Below are positions 10,135 through 19,528 of a DNA stretch of 64,000 nucleotides, piece by piece. A program made the position numbers and the translations under genes. Within the stretch, counting starts at the first letter, position 1. Each line of letters begins with the position of its first letter. Under the pieces are notes generated by a model. That model ran no database searches. It was not told where the DNA came from and worked only from the letters and a program-made list of their open reading frames with translations. This DNA is from Mycoplasmatota bacterium (GTDB lineage Bacteria; Bacillota_I; Bacilli_A; Haloplasmatales; Haloplasmataceae), in the NCBI GenBank assembly GCA_018394295.1, contig CP074573.1, positions 1,867,156-1,931,155 on the forward strand, read 5' to 3'.

Positions 10135-10283
10135 AATACCCACCTCATTTATAAAATTTATTCACTCCCTTACATATTTTACCATATTTCGACATTAAAT
10201 AGATAAAATTATAAAAAATATATTATATAAGTAGAGAAAACAATATCTAATCGTAGTAACTTTCTAAATTTAATAGGGTCACT

Positions 10284-10370
10284 TAAATATATTTCTATTC
10301 TCTCATATTAATATATTTATCAGTATGATCAAGTAACTCTATTCCTATTATTTCTCCTACTTCCATCACT
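10284..10370 (-). pseudogene. radC 3'-end relic a (distal half of a split copy)
   Basis: Minus-strand reading gives VMEVGEIIGIELLDH, then TDKYINMRE-stop-KYI. This matches the end of intact RadC (LMEVGELMGIELLDH...TDGYISMREEKYI) with a small deletion and an internal stop. It appears to be the other half of relic b, from which it is separated by the LRR gene at 10562-12070. Confidence 0.8.
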
Positions 10371-10390
10371 TATTAGATTATAAAATAATA

Positions 10391-10440
10391 AGAAAAAATC
10401 CTCAACTAGATCTTTTTAGTTGAAGGATCTTCATCTTTTT
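10391..10440 (-). terminator. Hairpin terminator downstream of the second LRR lipoprotein
   Basis: TCCTTCAACT / AGTTGAGGA stem with a T run on the minus strand (and a weaker one on the plus strand), about 120 bases after the stop at 10562. Confidence 0.65.
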
Positions 10441-10561
10441 AATTTATTCAATATAAATAATCTTGTCATTATTTCTTATGAAGATTCACAAGTCATACTA
10501 CTCACATTTACCAGAAAAGTATAAGTTACTCTAACTCACACTTTCATTCTACAAAATGATA

Positions 10562-12070
10562 TTAACTACTAATTGGGTAAATATTACTGTCATAACATGG
10601 CCATGCTTCTTTATAATCATCAACATAATCAGATGGAACATAGATTTTTAAATTACTATTCGAAACTCCAAGTAAATTACTATAATTAGGATTGATAAAA
10701 GTATCAATTGATGGTGGTGTATTAGCTGTTATTATAATACTTGTTAAACTTGTTGAACTAAATACTGTAATTCCTAATGTTGTTAATTGGCTACCTTCTT
10801 CAAATATTACGGTGGTTAAATTTTTTGCTCCAATAAATGCATAATTACCCATGGTTGTTACACTATTTGGGATTGTTATACTTCTTAAACTTGTTGCTTC
10901 TTCAAATACATAATCACCTATAGTCGTTAATTGACTATCTTCTTCAAATATTACGGTCCCTAAACTTGTAGTTAAGAAAAAAGCATTGTCTCCTATAGTT
11001 GTTACACTGTTTGGTATTGTTATACTTGTTAAACTATCTGTTCTTGAAAATGCCTTTCCACCTATTTCTGTTACACTGTTTGGAATTATTATATTTGTTA
11101 AATTTTTTGCATTAAGAAATGCACAAAAACCTATTTCTGTTACACTGTCTGGAATTGTATAAGTAATTTCTTTTTTACTTGCTGGATAACTGATAAGTAA
11201 TGTTTGATCTTTATTGAATAAAACCCCATCGATAGAACTAAACATAGGATTATCAACATCAACAACAATATTTGTAAAACTTCTTACTGTAAATGCTCCA
11301 GATCCTATTTTTGTCACATTTTTAGGAATTGTTATACTTATTATACTTGTTCCATTAAAAACATGTTCTCCTATTGTAGTTAATTGACTATCTTCTTCAA
11401 ATATTACTGTTGTTAAACTTGTTGCTCCTTCAAATGCTAGTGGTTCAATTATTGTTACACTATCTGGAACTGTTATATTTGTTAAGCTTGTTGCGATATA
11501 AAATGCTCTATATCCTATAGTTGTTAATTGACTACCTTCTTCAAATATCACTGTCGTTAAACTTGTTGCTCCTAAAAACGCAGAATAACCTATGGTTGTT
11601 ACACTATTTGGGATAATTACTCTTTTTAAACTTGTTACTCCCTTAAACACATTATCACTTATTCTTGTAACTAAACACTCATTGTGAACTCTAGGAATTA
11701 TAACATTAGGAGTTGTCCCACTATATCCACTTACTGAACAAGTATTATCTTCTAAAGGGATATAACTCAAACCTTCATCAGAAAATACTAACCATTTCGC
11801 ATATAATGTAATATTTTCTTTAGGCATTGTTGTAAAATTATAATTTGTTGTTAAGTTACTATCACTATACCACCCCATAAAAGTATACCCTGTTTTAGTT
11901 GGGTCAGTTGGTTTTGTTACTTGTGTGTTATAGTTTTGAATTATTGATGGTACTTCTGTTCCCCCATTACTATTAAATGTTATTTTATATTGATTGATAG
12001 TCGAATCGTTACATCCAAAAAGAATAGTAGATAAAAAACATACAAAAAGAATTATCAATATTTTTCTCAT
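10562..12070 (-). CDS. BspA-like leucine-rich-repeat surface lipoprotein with InlB-type B repeat
   Basis: 502 residues from ATG 12070. The longer frame starting at 12133 is rejected because GAGGAG lies just before 12070 and the signal peptide starts there. Signal peptide with lipobox ILFGC (Cys20), one InlB B-repeat domain (about 27-95; FNSNGGTEV, GYTFMGWYSD, TLYAKW), then LRR_5 repeats with the IPNSVTTIG core and a DVDNPMFSS spacer, and the conserved end IYVPSDYVDDY. It is a paralogue of the genes at 8050 and 27059. It sits between the two halves of one radC relic, suggesting later insertion into that relic. Confidence 0.9.
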   Translation of the reverse strand: MRKILIILFVCFLSTILFGCNDSTINQYKITFNSNGGTEVPSIIQNYNTQVTKPTDPTKTGYTFMGWYSDSNLTTNYNFTTMPKENITLYAKWLVFSDEGLSYIPLEDNTCSVSGYSGTTPNVIIPRVHNECLVTRISDNVFKGVTSLKRVIIPNSVTTIGYSAFLGATSLTTVIFEEGSQLTTIGYRAFYIATSLTNITVPDSVTIIEPLAFEGATSLTTVIFEEDSQLTTIGEHVFNGTSIISITIPKNVTKIGSGAFTVRSFTNIVVDVDNPMFSSIDGVLFNKDQTLLISYPASKKEITYTIPDSVTEIGFCAFLNAKNLTNIIIPNSVTEIGGKAFSRTDSLTSITIPNSVTTIGDNAFFLTTSLGTVIFEEDSQLTTIGDYVFEEATSLRSITIPNSVTTMGNYAFIGAKNLTTVIFEEGSQLTTLGITVFSSTSLTSIIITANTPPSIDTFINPNYSNLLGVSNSNLKIYVPSDYVDDYKEAWPCYDSNIYPISS

Positions 12071-12149
12071 AACAAATCTCCTCGAATAATAGTAATTATA
12101 TATTAACATCCAACTAGCAATTAATTTTGTCATATTGTGTAAATTTATG

Positions 12150-12280
12150 ATAAAGCCCTAGACACTTATTCGATTTTACATGATGATAATGGATGTATAT
12201 CCATGTCTTAATGTTCTTTAAACACATCTCTGGGGTGAACAAGGATGACAATAGATATAGTGAAAAAAAAGGAAGTCATA
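12150..12280 (-). pseudogene. radC 3'-end relic b (proximal half of a split copy)
   Basis: The minus strand reads SIVILVHPRDVFKEH then stop, after which only DNA-level similarity to radC continues to about 12150. The leader TATTGTCATCCTTG and an upstream T-rich tract match the leaders of relics e and f but not intact radC. Confidence 0.78.
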
Positions 12281-12330
12281 TTAAACTGTACCCTATGTCA
12301 AGGACATATTGAAAAAAAGAATATATTATA

Positions 12331-13134
12331 TTATGCTGCTTTAAGCTGATTCCTGAATTCAATAGGAGTCAGCTTATTTAGTTTCCACTGATATCTTTGG
12401 TGATTGTAATAGTACATATAATCATCTATTTTTAGTTCTACATCTTTTAATGTTTTACATTCTGAAAAGTCTATATAGTCTTTCATATGGCCAAAGAACG
12501 ATTCTATAGGTGCATTATCCCAACAGTTACCTCTACGAGACATTGATTGAAGTAAGTTTCTTGACCTCACTTCTTTTGAGAATTTAGGACTTGTATAATG
12601 ACTTCCTTGGTCCGAATGTATAATGGCATTTTCGGGTAAGTTTATATTGTCTAATTCTTTAACTGTATCCAATACAAAGTCAATTTTAAGATTATTTGAT
12701 ACCTTATAAGCAACTAATTCTTTCGTACTACCATCTAATATGGTAGATAAATATGCGAATCTATTATTATACCTTATATACGTAATATCAGTCAGTAACA
12801 CCTTATATGGAGACTGCTGATCAAAGTTTCTATTTAAATGATTCTTGTGTACTCTATGGTTTTGATCTGCTTTTAACATCTGCTTATAAGGATCCTTTCT
12901 ACGTATTTTACATACTAGACCATATTTACTCATAATTCTTCTAATGGACTTCAAATTCATGTTTTCCTTTAAATGCATCTTAATTTGTTTAGCACCATAC
13001 TTTTTCTTTCCAACCTCAAATACTTCCTTGATGAGTTTAAATCTTTTCTTATCATTTTGTTCCTTTTTCATTCTATTCTTCTTTGATTTTTCTGAATGGT
13101 AGTTATAGTAACCACTTCTTGATACTTCTGCCAC
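12331..13134 (-). CDS. IS3-family transposase OrfB (DDE integrase domain)
   Basis: 267 residues as an independent frame. The rve-type catalytic core shows TDITYIRY (first Asp), IIHSDQGSHYTS (second Asp) and NAPIESFFGHMKDY (Glu), all intact. The preceding HTH_21 region (KKYGAKQIKMHL) is present. The frame is open upstream to a TGA near 13194, so it overlaps orfA by more than 100 bases in the -1 frame. IS3 elements usually make an OrfAB fusion by programmed -1 frameshifting; the AAA-AAG at 13187-13182 would join the proteins as FEMIKK-VIHKSRR. Confidence 0.88.
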   Translation of the reverse strand: MAEVSRSGYYNYHSEKSKKNRMKKEQNDKKRFKLIKEVFEVGKKKYGAKQIKMHLKENMNLKSIRRIMSKYGLVCKIRRKDPYKQMLKADQNHRVHKNHLNRNFDQQSPYKVLLTDITYIRYNNRFAYLSTILDGSTKELVAYKVSNNLKIDFVLDTVKELDNINLPENAIIHSDQGSHYTSPKFSKEVRSRNLLQSMSRRGNCWDNAPIESFFGHMKDYIDFSECKTLKDVELKIDDYMYYYNHQRYQWKLNKLTPIEFRNQLKAA

Positions 13135-13631
13135 ACTACATAAATAATCTTGTATTCCTGGTCTTCTAGATTTATGGATGACTTTTTGATCATCTCAAAT
13201 TTATCACTTTTTCTTATTTCTTTCCCATTCCTCCTTTCGCTTTCGTCGAGCTTTTTTAACATATCATTTTCCATTTCTATTAAAGCAATTTTAGCCTTTA
13301 ATTTCTCAATCTCTTGTTCTTCGGTTTGAATTTCATGCTTATATCTTCCTCGATTATCTTTACGGGAATCATCAAGTGAAACAACGCCTCCGTCATTATA
13401 AAGTCTCTTCCATCTAGTTGCACATTGTTCTATTCGTTTCATCCCTATAATATCAACATCAAAACCATGTTCAATAAATATTTGACGTGGTAATTTTCCG
13501 CCTCTATATTCATGCATAAAGTCAATCTTGAATTCAAGGGTATAAGTAATAGATTTACTTGACACACGCTTAACATTTGGATTATTTTTTATTAGTTCAA
13601 TTTCTGTTTCATTAAATACATTAATGCTCAT
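13068..13631 (-). CDS. IS3-family OrfA (HTH and coiled coil)
   Basis: 187 residues, starting at ATG 13631 behind AAGGAG. Residues about 25-90 form an HTH_28-like DNA-binding domain, and about 100-130 an acidic coiled coil (EEQEIEKLKAKIALIEMEN) ending in LKKLDESERRNGK. The last 50 residues look non-native because orfB is encoded there in the -1 frame. OrfA is expected to bind the ends and contribute to the OrfAB fusion. Confidence 0.82.
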   Translation of the reverse strand: MSINVFNETEIELIKNNPNVKRVSSKSITYTLEFKIDFMHEYRGGKLPRQIFIEHGFDVDIIGMKRIEQCATRWKRLYNDGGVVSLDDSRKDNRGRYKHEIQTEEQEIEKLKAKIALIEMENDMLKKLDESERRNGKEIRKSDKFEMIKKSSINLEDQEYKIIYVVWQKYQEVVTITTIQKNQRRIE

Positions 13632-13677
13632 ATCCTCTTCTCCTTAATACACACTAAAATTATTATAACATACAAAA

Positions 13678-13730
13678 ATACCCTATAGAGGGAACACTTT
13701 CTTTTTCAAAGTGTCCACACTATAGGGTAT
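13678..13730. repeat. Long hairpin at the IS3 right end
   Basis: Nested inverted repeats: ATACCCTATAG (13678-13688) pairs with CTATAGGGTAT (13720-13730), and ACACTTT (13694-13700) pairs with AAAGTGT (13708-13714). The outer arm doubles the element's end sequence. Such a structure can block outside transcripts from entering the transposase. Confidence 0.75.
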
Positions 13731-14155
13731 ATTTTATATCAATTGACTTCTTTTTGGAGTAAATCTAGTAAGAAACTTATTGTATAATCTAACAAGTCTT
13801 TTTTTTTCTTAATTTAAATAAAAATAATAAAATCTATTCAATTTCACCTAACAATATTGCCTCTCAATTAATTATATAATGAATAATTAGTATTATTGTT
13901 ATTAAAATATAGAAATTCAATAAATACTTTTTTTACAACTGTTATATTTTAATAAATCAGTTATAAGTCTAAAGAATACTAATAAATTTATATTCGTTAG
14001 ATATAGTGATTGAGTTGCTCCAACTACCAATATATACACGTCAAGAATGGGCTTTTATGTCCTATAGCTTTTACATTAAAAGGATAAACTATATTTAGAT
14101 TTTTCAACTATTGTGTTACAATAATCAAAAAGATTAATTAAAATGGAGGATTATC
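13731..14155. other. AT-rich gene-free region upstream of the peptidase gene
   Basis: No gene. The first 30 bases are the far arm of the hairpin interrupted by the IS3 element. A weak hairpin with a T9 tract lies near 13773-13806, and the peptidase promoter near 14095-14122. Confidence 0.5.
14095..14122 (+). promoter_or_regulatory. Candidate SigA promoter of the DmpA-type peptidase
   Basis: TTAGAT, 16 bases, then TACAAT with an extended TGT immediately before it, 34 bases upstream of the start codon. Confidence 0.4.
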
Positions 14156-15205
14156 ATGCAGAGAAAAAGAATAAGAGAATTAGGGATTAACATTGGCAAA
14201 TTAAAAACAGGAGAATTTAACGCAATTACAGATGTAGATGGTATCATTGTAGGACATAAAACAATAATTGATAAAGATGTTTGTTCAGGACTTACCGTTA
14301 TCATGCCTAATAATGGCAAGTTAGAAGAGTGTCATTTTCCAGCAGGACTTTTTACTTTTAATGGAACAGGCGAATTTACAGGTAGCCATTGGATAAATGA
14401 AACAGGAACCTTGGTGACACCGATTGTATTTACAGGAAGTCATTTACTAGGCTTAGCACATCACTATCTTTCTATAGCAACAAGAAAACTAAATCATCTC
14501 GAACCATTTTCTAATGGTATTGTAGCTGAAACTTGGGATGGATGGTTAAGTGATTTAGAAAAAACGACAATGAAATATGATGACATAGAGGAAGCAATAC
14601 TAAACGCTAAATCTGGTGTAGTAGAAGAAGGTAATGTTGGTGGAGGAACAGGAATGATATGTTTTGAGTTTAAAGGTGGAATTGGGACTTCTTCACGGAA
14701 TATTGAGTGTGATTGTGGAAACTTCACGATTGGTGCACTTGTACAAAGTAATTTTGGTCGGAGAAAAGATCTCATTATTAACAATAAATTAGTTGGTGAA
14801 ATAATTAATGAAGAGGACGTGCCACTACCTTGGTATACACCAGAAAACGATGGTTCATTATTAGTTACGATAGCAACAGATGCTCCGTTACTCCCTTTAC
14901 AGTGTCAAAGAATATCAAAAAGGGTGGCGTTAGCTATGGCAAAGTTGGGCGGGATTGGAGAAGAGGGTAGTGGCGATTTCTTTATCACTTTTTCAACTGG
15001 AAATTGTTATTCTTATGGTGATGAAACAATTTGCTCCATTAATATGTTTCCCTCTGAACAACTCGATTTTATTTTTGAGGGAGCAATTGAAGCAGTTGAA
15101 GAAGCTATCATAAATTCGATGTGTATGGCAGAAACAATACAAGGACAAAAACAAAGACAAGTGCACGCATTACCTCAAGATAGATTATTAAATATATTAA
15201 AATAA
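14156..15205 (+). CDS. DmpA/BapA-type aminopeptidase (P1 family, self-processing)
   Basis: 349 residues; ATG preceded by GGAGG at good spacing. The family hydrolyses N-terminal residues (L- or D-) from short peptides and amides and matures by autocleavage at a Gly-Ser bond, giving two subunits. Visible signatures are ITDVDGIIVGH (24-34), GNVGGGTGMICFEFKGGIG (159-177), TIGALVQSNFG (191-201) and DGSLLVTIATDAPLLP (232-247). The expected cleavage and nucleophile are Gly233/Ser234 by analogy with DmpA. It is the only large plus-strand metabolic gene in the island. No signal peptide, so probably cytoplasmic peptide scavenging. Confidence 0.9.
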   Translation: MQRKRIRELGINIGKLKTGEFNAITDVDGIIVGHKTIIDKDVCSGLTVIMPNNGKLEECHFPAGLFTFNGTGEFTGSHWINETGTLVTPIVFTGSHLLGLAHHYLSIATRKLNHLEPFSNGIVAETWDGWLSDLEKTTMKYDDIEEAILNAKSGVVEEGNVGGGTGMICFEFKGGIGTSSRNIECDCGNFTIGALVQSNFGRRKDLIINNKLVGEIINEEDVPLPWYTPENDGSLLVTIATDAPLLPLQCQRISKRVALAMAKLGGIGEEGSGDFFITFSTGNCYSYGDETICSINMFPSEQLDFIFEGAIEAVEEAIINSMCMAETIQGQKQRQVHALPQDRLLNILK

Positions 15206-15302
15206 ACCTTGTAAGATACATTTTCTATTGCCTATACAATATAAAATCATAAAATTTAAGTAAATCTGAAAAATATATGGAGTTGATAATTATATTACTT
15301 GA

Positions 15303-15578
15303 TTAAATAGAAATAAAGGACAGCAAAACATTGAAAAATATCACAATATTAAATAAAATATACAAACTACAACATAAAGATATAGAATGAACTCTGAAAG
15401 AAATATATATTTTTTCTTCAGTTAAGCAAGTATCTTCCACTACTAATGATTTTGGGTCTAATATTCCATTTTTTAATATTTTTACAGCATTATCATATTG
15501 ATGGTTTATTCCATCGAAAATAAAAAGAAATATTCCTAAAAATAATATTAATGATAAAATTATCAAAATATATCCCAC
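15303..15578 (-). CDS. Small two-helix membrane protein, unknown function
   Basis: 91 residues with hydrophobic segments at about 4-22 and 68-90 around a short polar loop. The frame begins at GTG 15578; the nearest purine-rich site (GAGAGG) is far upstream, so the start is uncertain. No family recognised. It follows radC relic c on the same strand, as cargo genes do elsewhere in this island. Confidence 0.5.
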   Translation of the reverse strand: MGYILIILSLILFLGIFLFIFDGINHQYDNAVKILKNGILDPKSLVVEDTCLTEEKIYISFRVHSISLCCSLYILFNIVIFFNVLLSFISI

Positions 15579-15656
15579 AATGTTTTCAAATTTATTCCTC
15601 TCTTTTTAATATATTTAAAAGCTAGTCAACTAAAAATTTCTTTAAAATAAATAAAC

Positions 15657-15822
15657 TATTCCCATTAATCCTCCTACTTCCATCAACCTTTTGGTGATAG
15701 ATATATCGTGTGTACTTGGAGTAAGGTCTCCACTTGGATGATTATCATCACAATTATGAATACACAACCAAGTCTTAATGCCTCTTTAAACACTTATCTA
15801 GGGTGGACAAGGGCACCTATAG
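15657..15822 (-). pseudogene. radC 3'-end relic c
   Basis: Minus strand: leader CTATAGGTGCCC, then LVHPR[14 protein letters not shown]; a frameshift; then [20 protein letters not shown] and [10 protein letters not shown], where similarity ends. The start point (VHPR) is the same radC position as in relics b, e and f. One stop, one frameshift and a truncated tail mark it as dead. Confidence 0.85.
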
Positions 15823-15858
15823 GTGTAGAGTAAAAAACTAATGTAATTTTAACTATAC

Positions 15859-16640
15859 TTATGAGATATTATTTTCATTCTCTATTGTTGGAAAAACTAC
15901 AAAAGATTTATATTGACTTACTAAAATAATAAACCATACTAAAATTGATGTATAGTTTATAAAGTGATGTGAGACATAGTACAATAAATAAAACTGACTA
16001 TATGCATCAAATAAAACTAACTCAGAGTATCTAATAATTAATCTAAAAAAGTATACTAAATCCCAAATAATGATAGAACATAATATAAAAATAATTATAC
16101 TATGAAAAAATTTATTCAATTTATATATTTTTTTTATGATAAAGTGTACAATACCGATTACCATTAAAAAAACAAAAAGTAGAAACAAGTAATTGATTAT
16201 ATCAAAAATAGAAACCATAATAAAAAAAGTTTCATCAAATTTAAAAAAAGAAAATCCAGTAATATAGAATATAAAAATAATGAAGTATAATAAAAATAAG
16301 AAGATATTAATTTTAAAACTTCTTTTAGTTATATTATTTTTAACAACGTTAAAAAATAAAAAGGATAGACAAGCAATAGATAAAAAAATAAAAATCAACG
16401 AAAATACATATTGAAATCTTTGAAATATCTCTATTTTAATGTTAATCGATGGATTACTATTTGCATAAATAATTTTATTTCTATAAATATATAATGGTAA
16501 TTTTATTAAATATAAGAACCATAAAAGAATAAATAATTTATTAATTTTATAACCATAGTGCAAAAAATAGTATATTACTAATAAACATAAAAATAATAGT
16601 ATTGATGTAGCATAAGTTAAAACATCAAATAAATATGCAG
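15859..16640 (-). pseudogene. Multi-pass membrane protein, C-terminal part, split by IS1182
   Basis: The frame runs from the stop at 15859 up to the IS1182 left target duplication (16641-16648) without a stop. The TTG at 16563 is not the true start. Removing the IS and one 8-bp duplication joins it in frame to 18511-18373 and gives a 306-residue protein with several predicted membrane helices (LFILLWFLYLIKLPLYIY, IFLFLLYFIIFIFYITGF and others). No family recognised. The gene would follow radC relic d as cargo. Confidence 0.8.
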
Positions 16641-16648
16641 TAATAAAG
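16641..16648. repeat. 8-bp target duplication, left of IS1182 copy 1
   Basis: TAATAAAG here is repeated at 18373-18380, immediately outside the other element end. Confidence 0.9.
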
Positions 16649-16788
16649 GAGGCTGCTGAAAAAGTCTCATCAAATTATGAATTGGGAAGAGTATATTAAT
16701 TATTCTTCCTTTTTTCATATAAATACAACGAAAAGAAAGTGAAAAATGATATAATGAAGGTAGAAAATAATTTGAAATTGGTGATAGT

Positions 16789-18254
16789 ATGCTACCTAAT
16801 AAAGAACTTGTCTTAAGTCCATACAGTAAGTTGTATGATATTGTGGTTCCAAAGAATCATATATTAAGAAAATTTAAAGAATTAGTGGATTTTGAATTTG
16901 TTTATGAAGAATTAAAAGATAAATATACAAAGGATAATGGAGCGACAGCGAAATGTCCTATTTTTATGTTTAAATTATTATTATTAAAAGTAATGTATCC
17001 AATGTCTGACCGAGATTTAGTTGAACAAGCACAATTAAATATGGCATATAAGTATTTTTTAGAAATAGCTCCAGAAGAAACAGATATTATCCATCCAACA
17101 AGTTTAACAAAGTTTAGAAAGTTACGATTAAAAGATGGAGAATTATTAGATAAACTAATTTCAAAAACAGTAGAACTAGCACTAAACTTAGGATTAATAA
17201 AATCAAAACAAATAATAGTAGACTCAACACATACAAATAGTATGTTTAATTATAAATCACCACTTGAAATCTTAGAAGAGAAATCAAAAAATTTACGAAA
17301 AGTAGTATATAAGACTGATGAAAGTTATAAAGATAAGATGCCTGAAAAGCCAATATCAAAGAATATAGACGATCATATAAAATACTGTAATGAATTAGTT
17401 GAATTAATTAGAAATGATGAAAATTTACTAATCAGAGAAAATATTAGATTAAAAACAAACTTATTAGAAGAAATAGTAAATGATAATATTGAAGAAATAA
17501 ATTCAATGGTAGAAAAGGATGCAAAAGTAGGACATAAATCAGCTGATACATCATTCTTTGGATATAAAACACATATCGCGATGGTGCCAGAACGAATTAT
17601 CACAGCGGCAGTTGTGACAAGTGGAGATAAACACGATGGAAAGCAAGCAAGAGAATTATATGTGAAATCAAAAGAAACTGGAATTGAAGTTGATGCTTTT
17701 ATAGGGGATGGAGCGTATTCAGAAAAAGAACTAATAGAATATGCGAAAAAAATGAATTTAAATTAGTTTCAAAATTGAGTAAAACAGTATCTAAAGGAAA
17801 TAAAAGAAAATGTGAGAATTTTGAATATAATAAAGATGCGAAAAGATATGTATGTAAAGCAGGTCATATGGGAGTTAGAGTTGCACTACATGGTAAAAAG
17901 AAACATGAGATAGAAGGAACTCCATTGCGAGAAACGCATTATTTTGATGTAGAAAAATGTAAAACGTGTCCATTTAAAGAAGAATGTGGATATAAAGAAG
18001 GACAAGATAGTAGATCTTATACAGTTACATTAAAGAAGGATAATGTTCATGCAGAACATGAAAAATTTCAAGAAAGTAAAGAATTCAAAGAATTAGCAAA
18101 AGAAAGGTATAAGATAGAAGCTAAAAATTCTGAATTGAAAAATAGTCATGGATATAAAAGATGTCAATCCCATGGCCTTTTAGGTATGCAGATACAATCA
18201 GCAATGACAATATTCGCAGTAAACTTGAAAAGAATTGTAACACTAATGGGATAG
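16789..18254 (+). CDS. IS1182-family transposase, encoded in two frames (copy 1)
   Basis: Frame 1 (16789-17766, 325 residues) holds the DUF772 N-terminus and the first two acidic catalytic residues (IIVDSTHTNS and FIGDGAYSEKEL). Frame 2 (about 17753-18254) holds the Cys-rich segment CKTCPFKEECG and the catalytic Glu region (EAKNSELKNSHGYKR). Frame 1 ends just after an A7 run (17746-17752). In the -1 frame, or with one extra A in the message, reading continues as EFKLVSKLSKTVSK into frame 2. A complete DDE site therefore needs slippage, or the gene is a frameshift mutant. The identical arrangement in copy 2 favours a working slippage site. Confidence 0.85.
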
Positions 18255-18283
18255 AATATATCTCATTCTTTAATAGAAACAAT

Positions 18284-18328
18284 AAAAAAGTTAGAAAATG
18301 AAGTTAAATCATTTCTAACTTTTTTTAT
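18284..18328 (+). terminator. Terminator of IS1182 transposase, copy 1
   Basis: AAAAAAGTTAGAAA / TTTCTAACTTTTTTT stem ending in a T7 tract, 30 bases after the transposase stop. Confidence 0.85.
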
Positions 18329-18372
18329 TTAATATTAGTTATCTGAAAATAGACTAGATTTTCAGCACCCTC

Positions 18373-18511
18373 TAATAAAGTCCCCATTTTTATCAAATAA
18401 AAATTCAAATGAAAATCTAAAATAAAATATACTACTTATTTTCATTAACATATCAAAACTTGATAATATCAATAAAATAACTAATAATTCTTTTTTAATC
18501 TTAACCTTCAT
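18373..18511 (-). pseudogene. N-terminal part of the IS1182-split membrane protein
   Basis: ATG at 18511 is preceded by GGAGGG at ideal spacing. 46 codons (starting MKVKIKKELLVILLILSSFD) run into the target duplication at 18373-18380. Together with 16640-15859 it restores a 306-residue frame (139 + 782 = 921 bases with the stop). The first residues form a membrane helix. Confidence 0.8.
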
Positions 18512-18658
18512 AATATCCCTCCATTTTCTTCCATTATAACATATAATTATTTAATTATATATAATTGCAATTATTTCTATTTCAGATAGATAATAAATTA
18601 TTATATTAATAAAGTTTTCTTGATAAAAAAATAATACTATCTCTATAAAGAAGATTAT

Positions 18659-18698
18659 TTATATGTATTTTTCTTCTCGCATATTATTATATCCATCA
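18659..18698 (-). pseudogene. radC 3'-end relic d (last codons only)
   Basis: Minus strand reads ADGYNNMREEKYI, matching the RadC C-terminus TDGYISMREEKYI. It lies about 30 bases downstream of the membrane-protein gene at 18729-19187, which replaces the rest of radC here. Confidence 0.7.
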
Positions 18699-18728
18699 GC
18701 GCTAATTAATTAGGTTGTATACCAAAGA

Positions 18729-19187
18729 TTATTTCAGTTCATCTATATCTTTTGACATTGAATTACAATTATATATACAGAATATAACCAAGCAAGTTAA
18801 ATTTACTAAAATAAAAATATGGAGTACAATATGATAGAAATCTGGAATAACCCTAGTATCAGATGCTGCTATAATGTGATAGGTATCTTTAAAGAATTGA
18901 TTATATGAAATTATTTTCTTATCAGAAGCACCAAATAAGGTATAATACCAATGACTAAAAAACTGAATTACTGTCCAAAGAAACACGAATACAGTTAATA
19001 TATATTTTCCTAATCTGTCTTTTATATAAAAGAAAAAACATAAAACTAAAAAAATTATCCACCACACACCATCAATACTATTCCAAGCAGCTTCCACAAT
19101 GATAATATCACCAATAGAAAATCCTGTCATATCCATTGAAAACCAGATTAATAATATTGATAATAAAATAATACAAACCTTTTTCAT
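18729..19187 (-). CDS. Four-helix membrane protein, unknown function
   Basis: 152 residues; ATG 19187 behind GAGGGGG. Predicted membrane segments at about 4-20, 40-56, 60-82 and 120-142, with an extracytoplasmic loop containing SHWYYTLFGASDKK. No family recognised. It lies between radC relics e (upstream) and d (downstream) on the same strand, so it looks like the cargo of one insertion. Confidence 0.7.
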   Translation of the reverse strand: MKKVCIILLSILLIWFSMDMTGFSIGDIIIVEAAWNSIDGVWWIIFLVLCFFFYIKDRLGKYILTVFVFLWTVIQFFSHWYYTLFGASDKKIISYNQFFKDTYHIIAASDTRVIPDFYHIVLHIFILVNLTCLVIFCIYNCNSMSKDIDELK

Positions 19188-19304
19188 TTAATTTCCCCCT
19201 CGTATAATTTGAAAATTTAATTATTTGTCTATAATTATAGTCATAAATTAATCATAGTCAATACATAAATTTCTAGTAAAGCAGATTAATAATTTATGAG
19301 AAGC

Positions 19305-19528
19305 ATACTTCTCTTCTCTCATCCATCAAATCCTATTTTAAAGTGATCCAGTAGTCCAATTTCCATTAATACTTCTACTTCAATAAACCTTTTCAAAATG
19401 GATACATCAAATGGGCTTGAGATGTGATTGTGGCTGACAATAATTGATACACATCCTTTTTTTAAGACTTCTTTATATACTTCTCTTGATTGTACACTAG
19501 TGATAATACATCCAGAGAGAAAAAGGAA
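19305..19528 (-). pseudogene. radC 3'-end relic e
   Basis: Minus strand: leader GTATTATCACTAGTG, then QSREVYKEVLKKGCVSIIVSH and LMEIGLLDHFKIGFDG, then a stop and a residual REE-like tail. The JAB metal motif HNHPSGDPTPS has decayed to HNHISSPFDVS, so the domain is not catalytic even if read. Upstream on the minus strand is a hairpin arm plus T5, interrupted by IS1182 copy 2. Confidence 0.85.

Larger units (their letters stand above)
10144..10561. other. Intergenic region holding a radC relic and a terminator
   Basis: No gene. It contains radC relic a (10284-10370) and the hairpin near 10391-10440; both are listed separately. Confidence 0.7.
12288..13730 (-). mobile_element. IS3-family element (copy A)
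   Basis: Terminal inverted repeats are visible: the left end starts TACCCTATGTCAAGGACA at 12289 and the right end, read inwards, starts TACCCTATAGTGTGGACA at 13729. The element encodes orfA and orfB. It sits in the loop of a hairpin: the left flank AAAAGGAAGTCA and right flank TGACTTCTTTTT pair with each other. I cannot define a target duplication. Confidence 0.75.
16649..18372 (+). mobile_element. IS1182-family element, copy 1 (1724 bp)
   Basis: Ends GAGGCTGCTGAAAA and (inverted) GAGGGTGCTGAAAA, flanked by the 8-bp duplication TAATAAAG. Contains a two-frame transposase and its terminator. It matches copy 2 at 19537-22757 once the ISL3 insertion is removed. Inserted inside a membrane-protein gene. 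Confidence 0.93.

Noticed and set aside
13773-13806. Terminator with a T9 tract on the plus strand
   Set aside because: The stem ACTTATT/AACAAGT has a mismatch and no plus-strand gene ends upstream, so its role is unclear.
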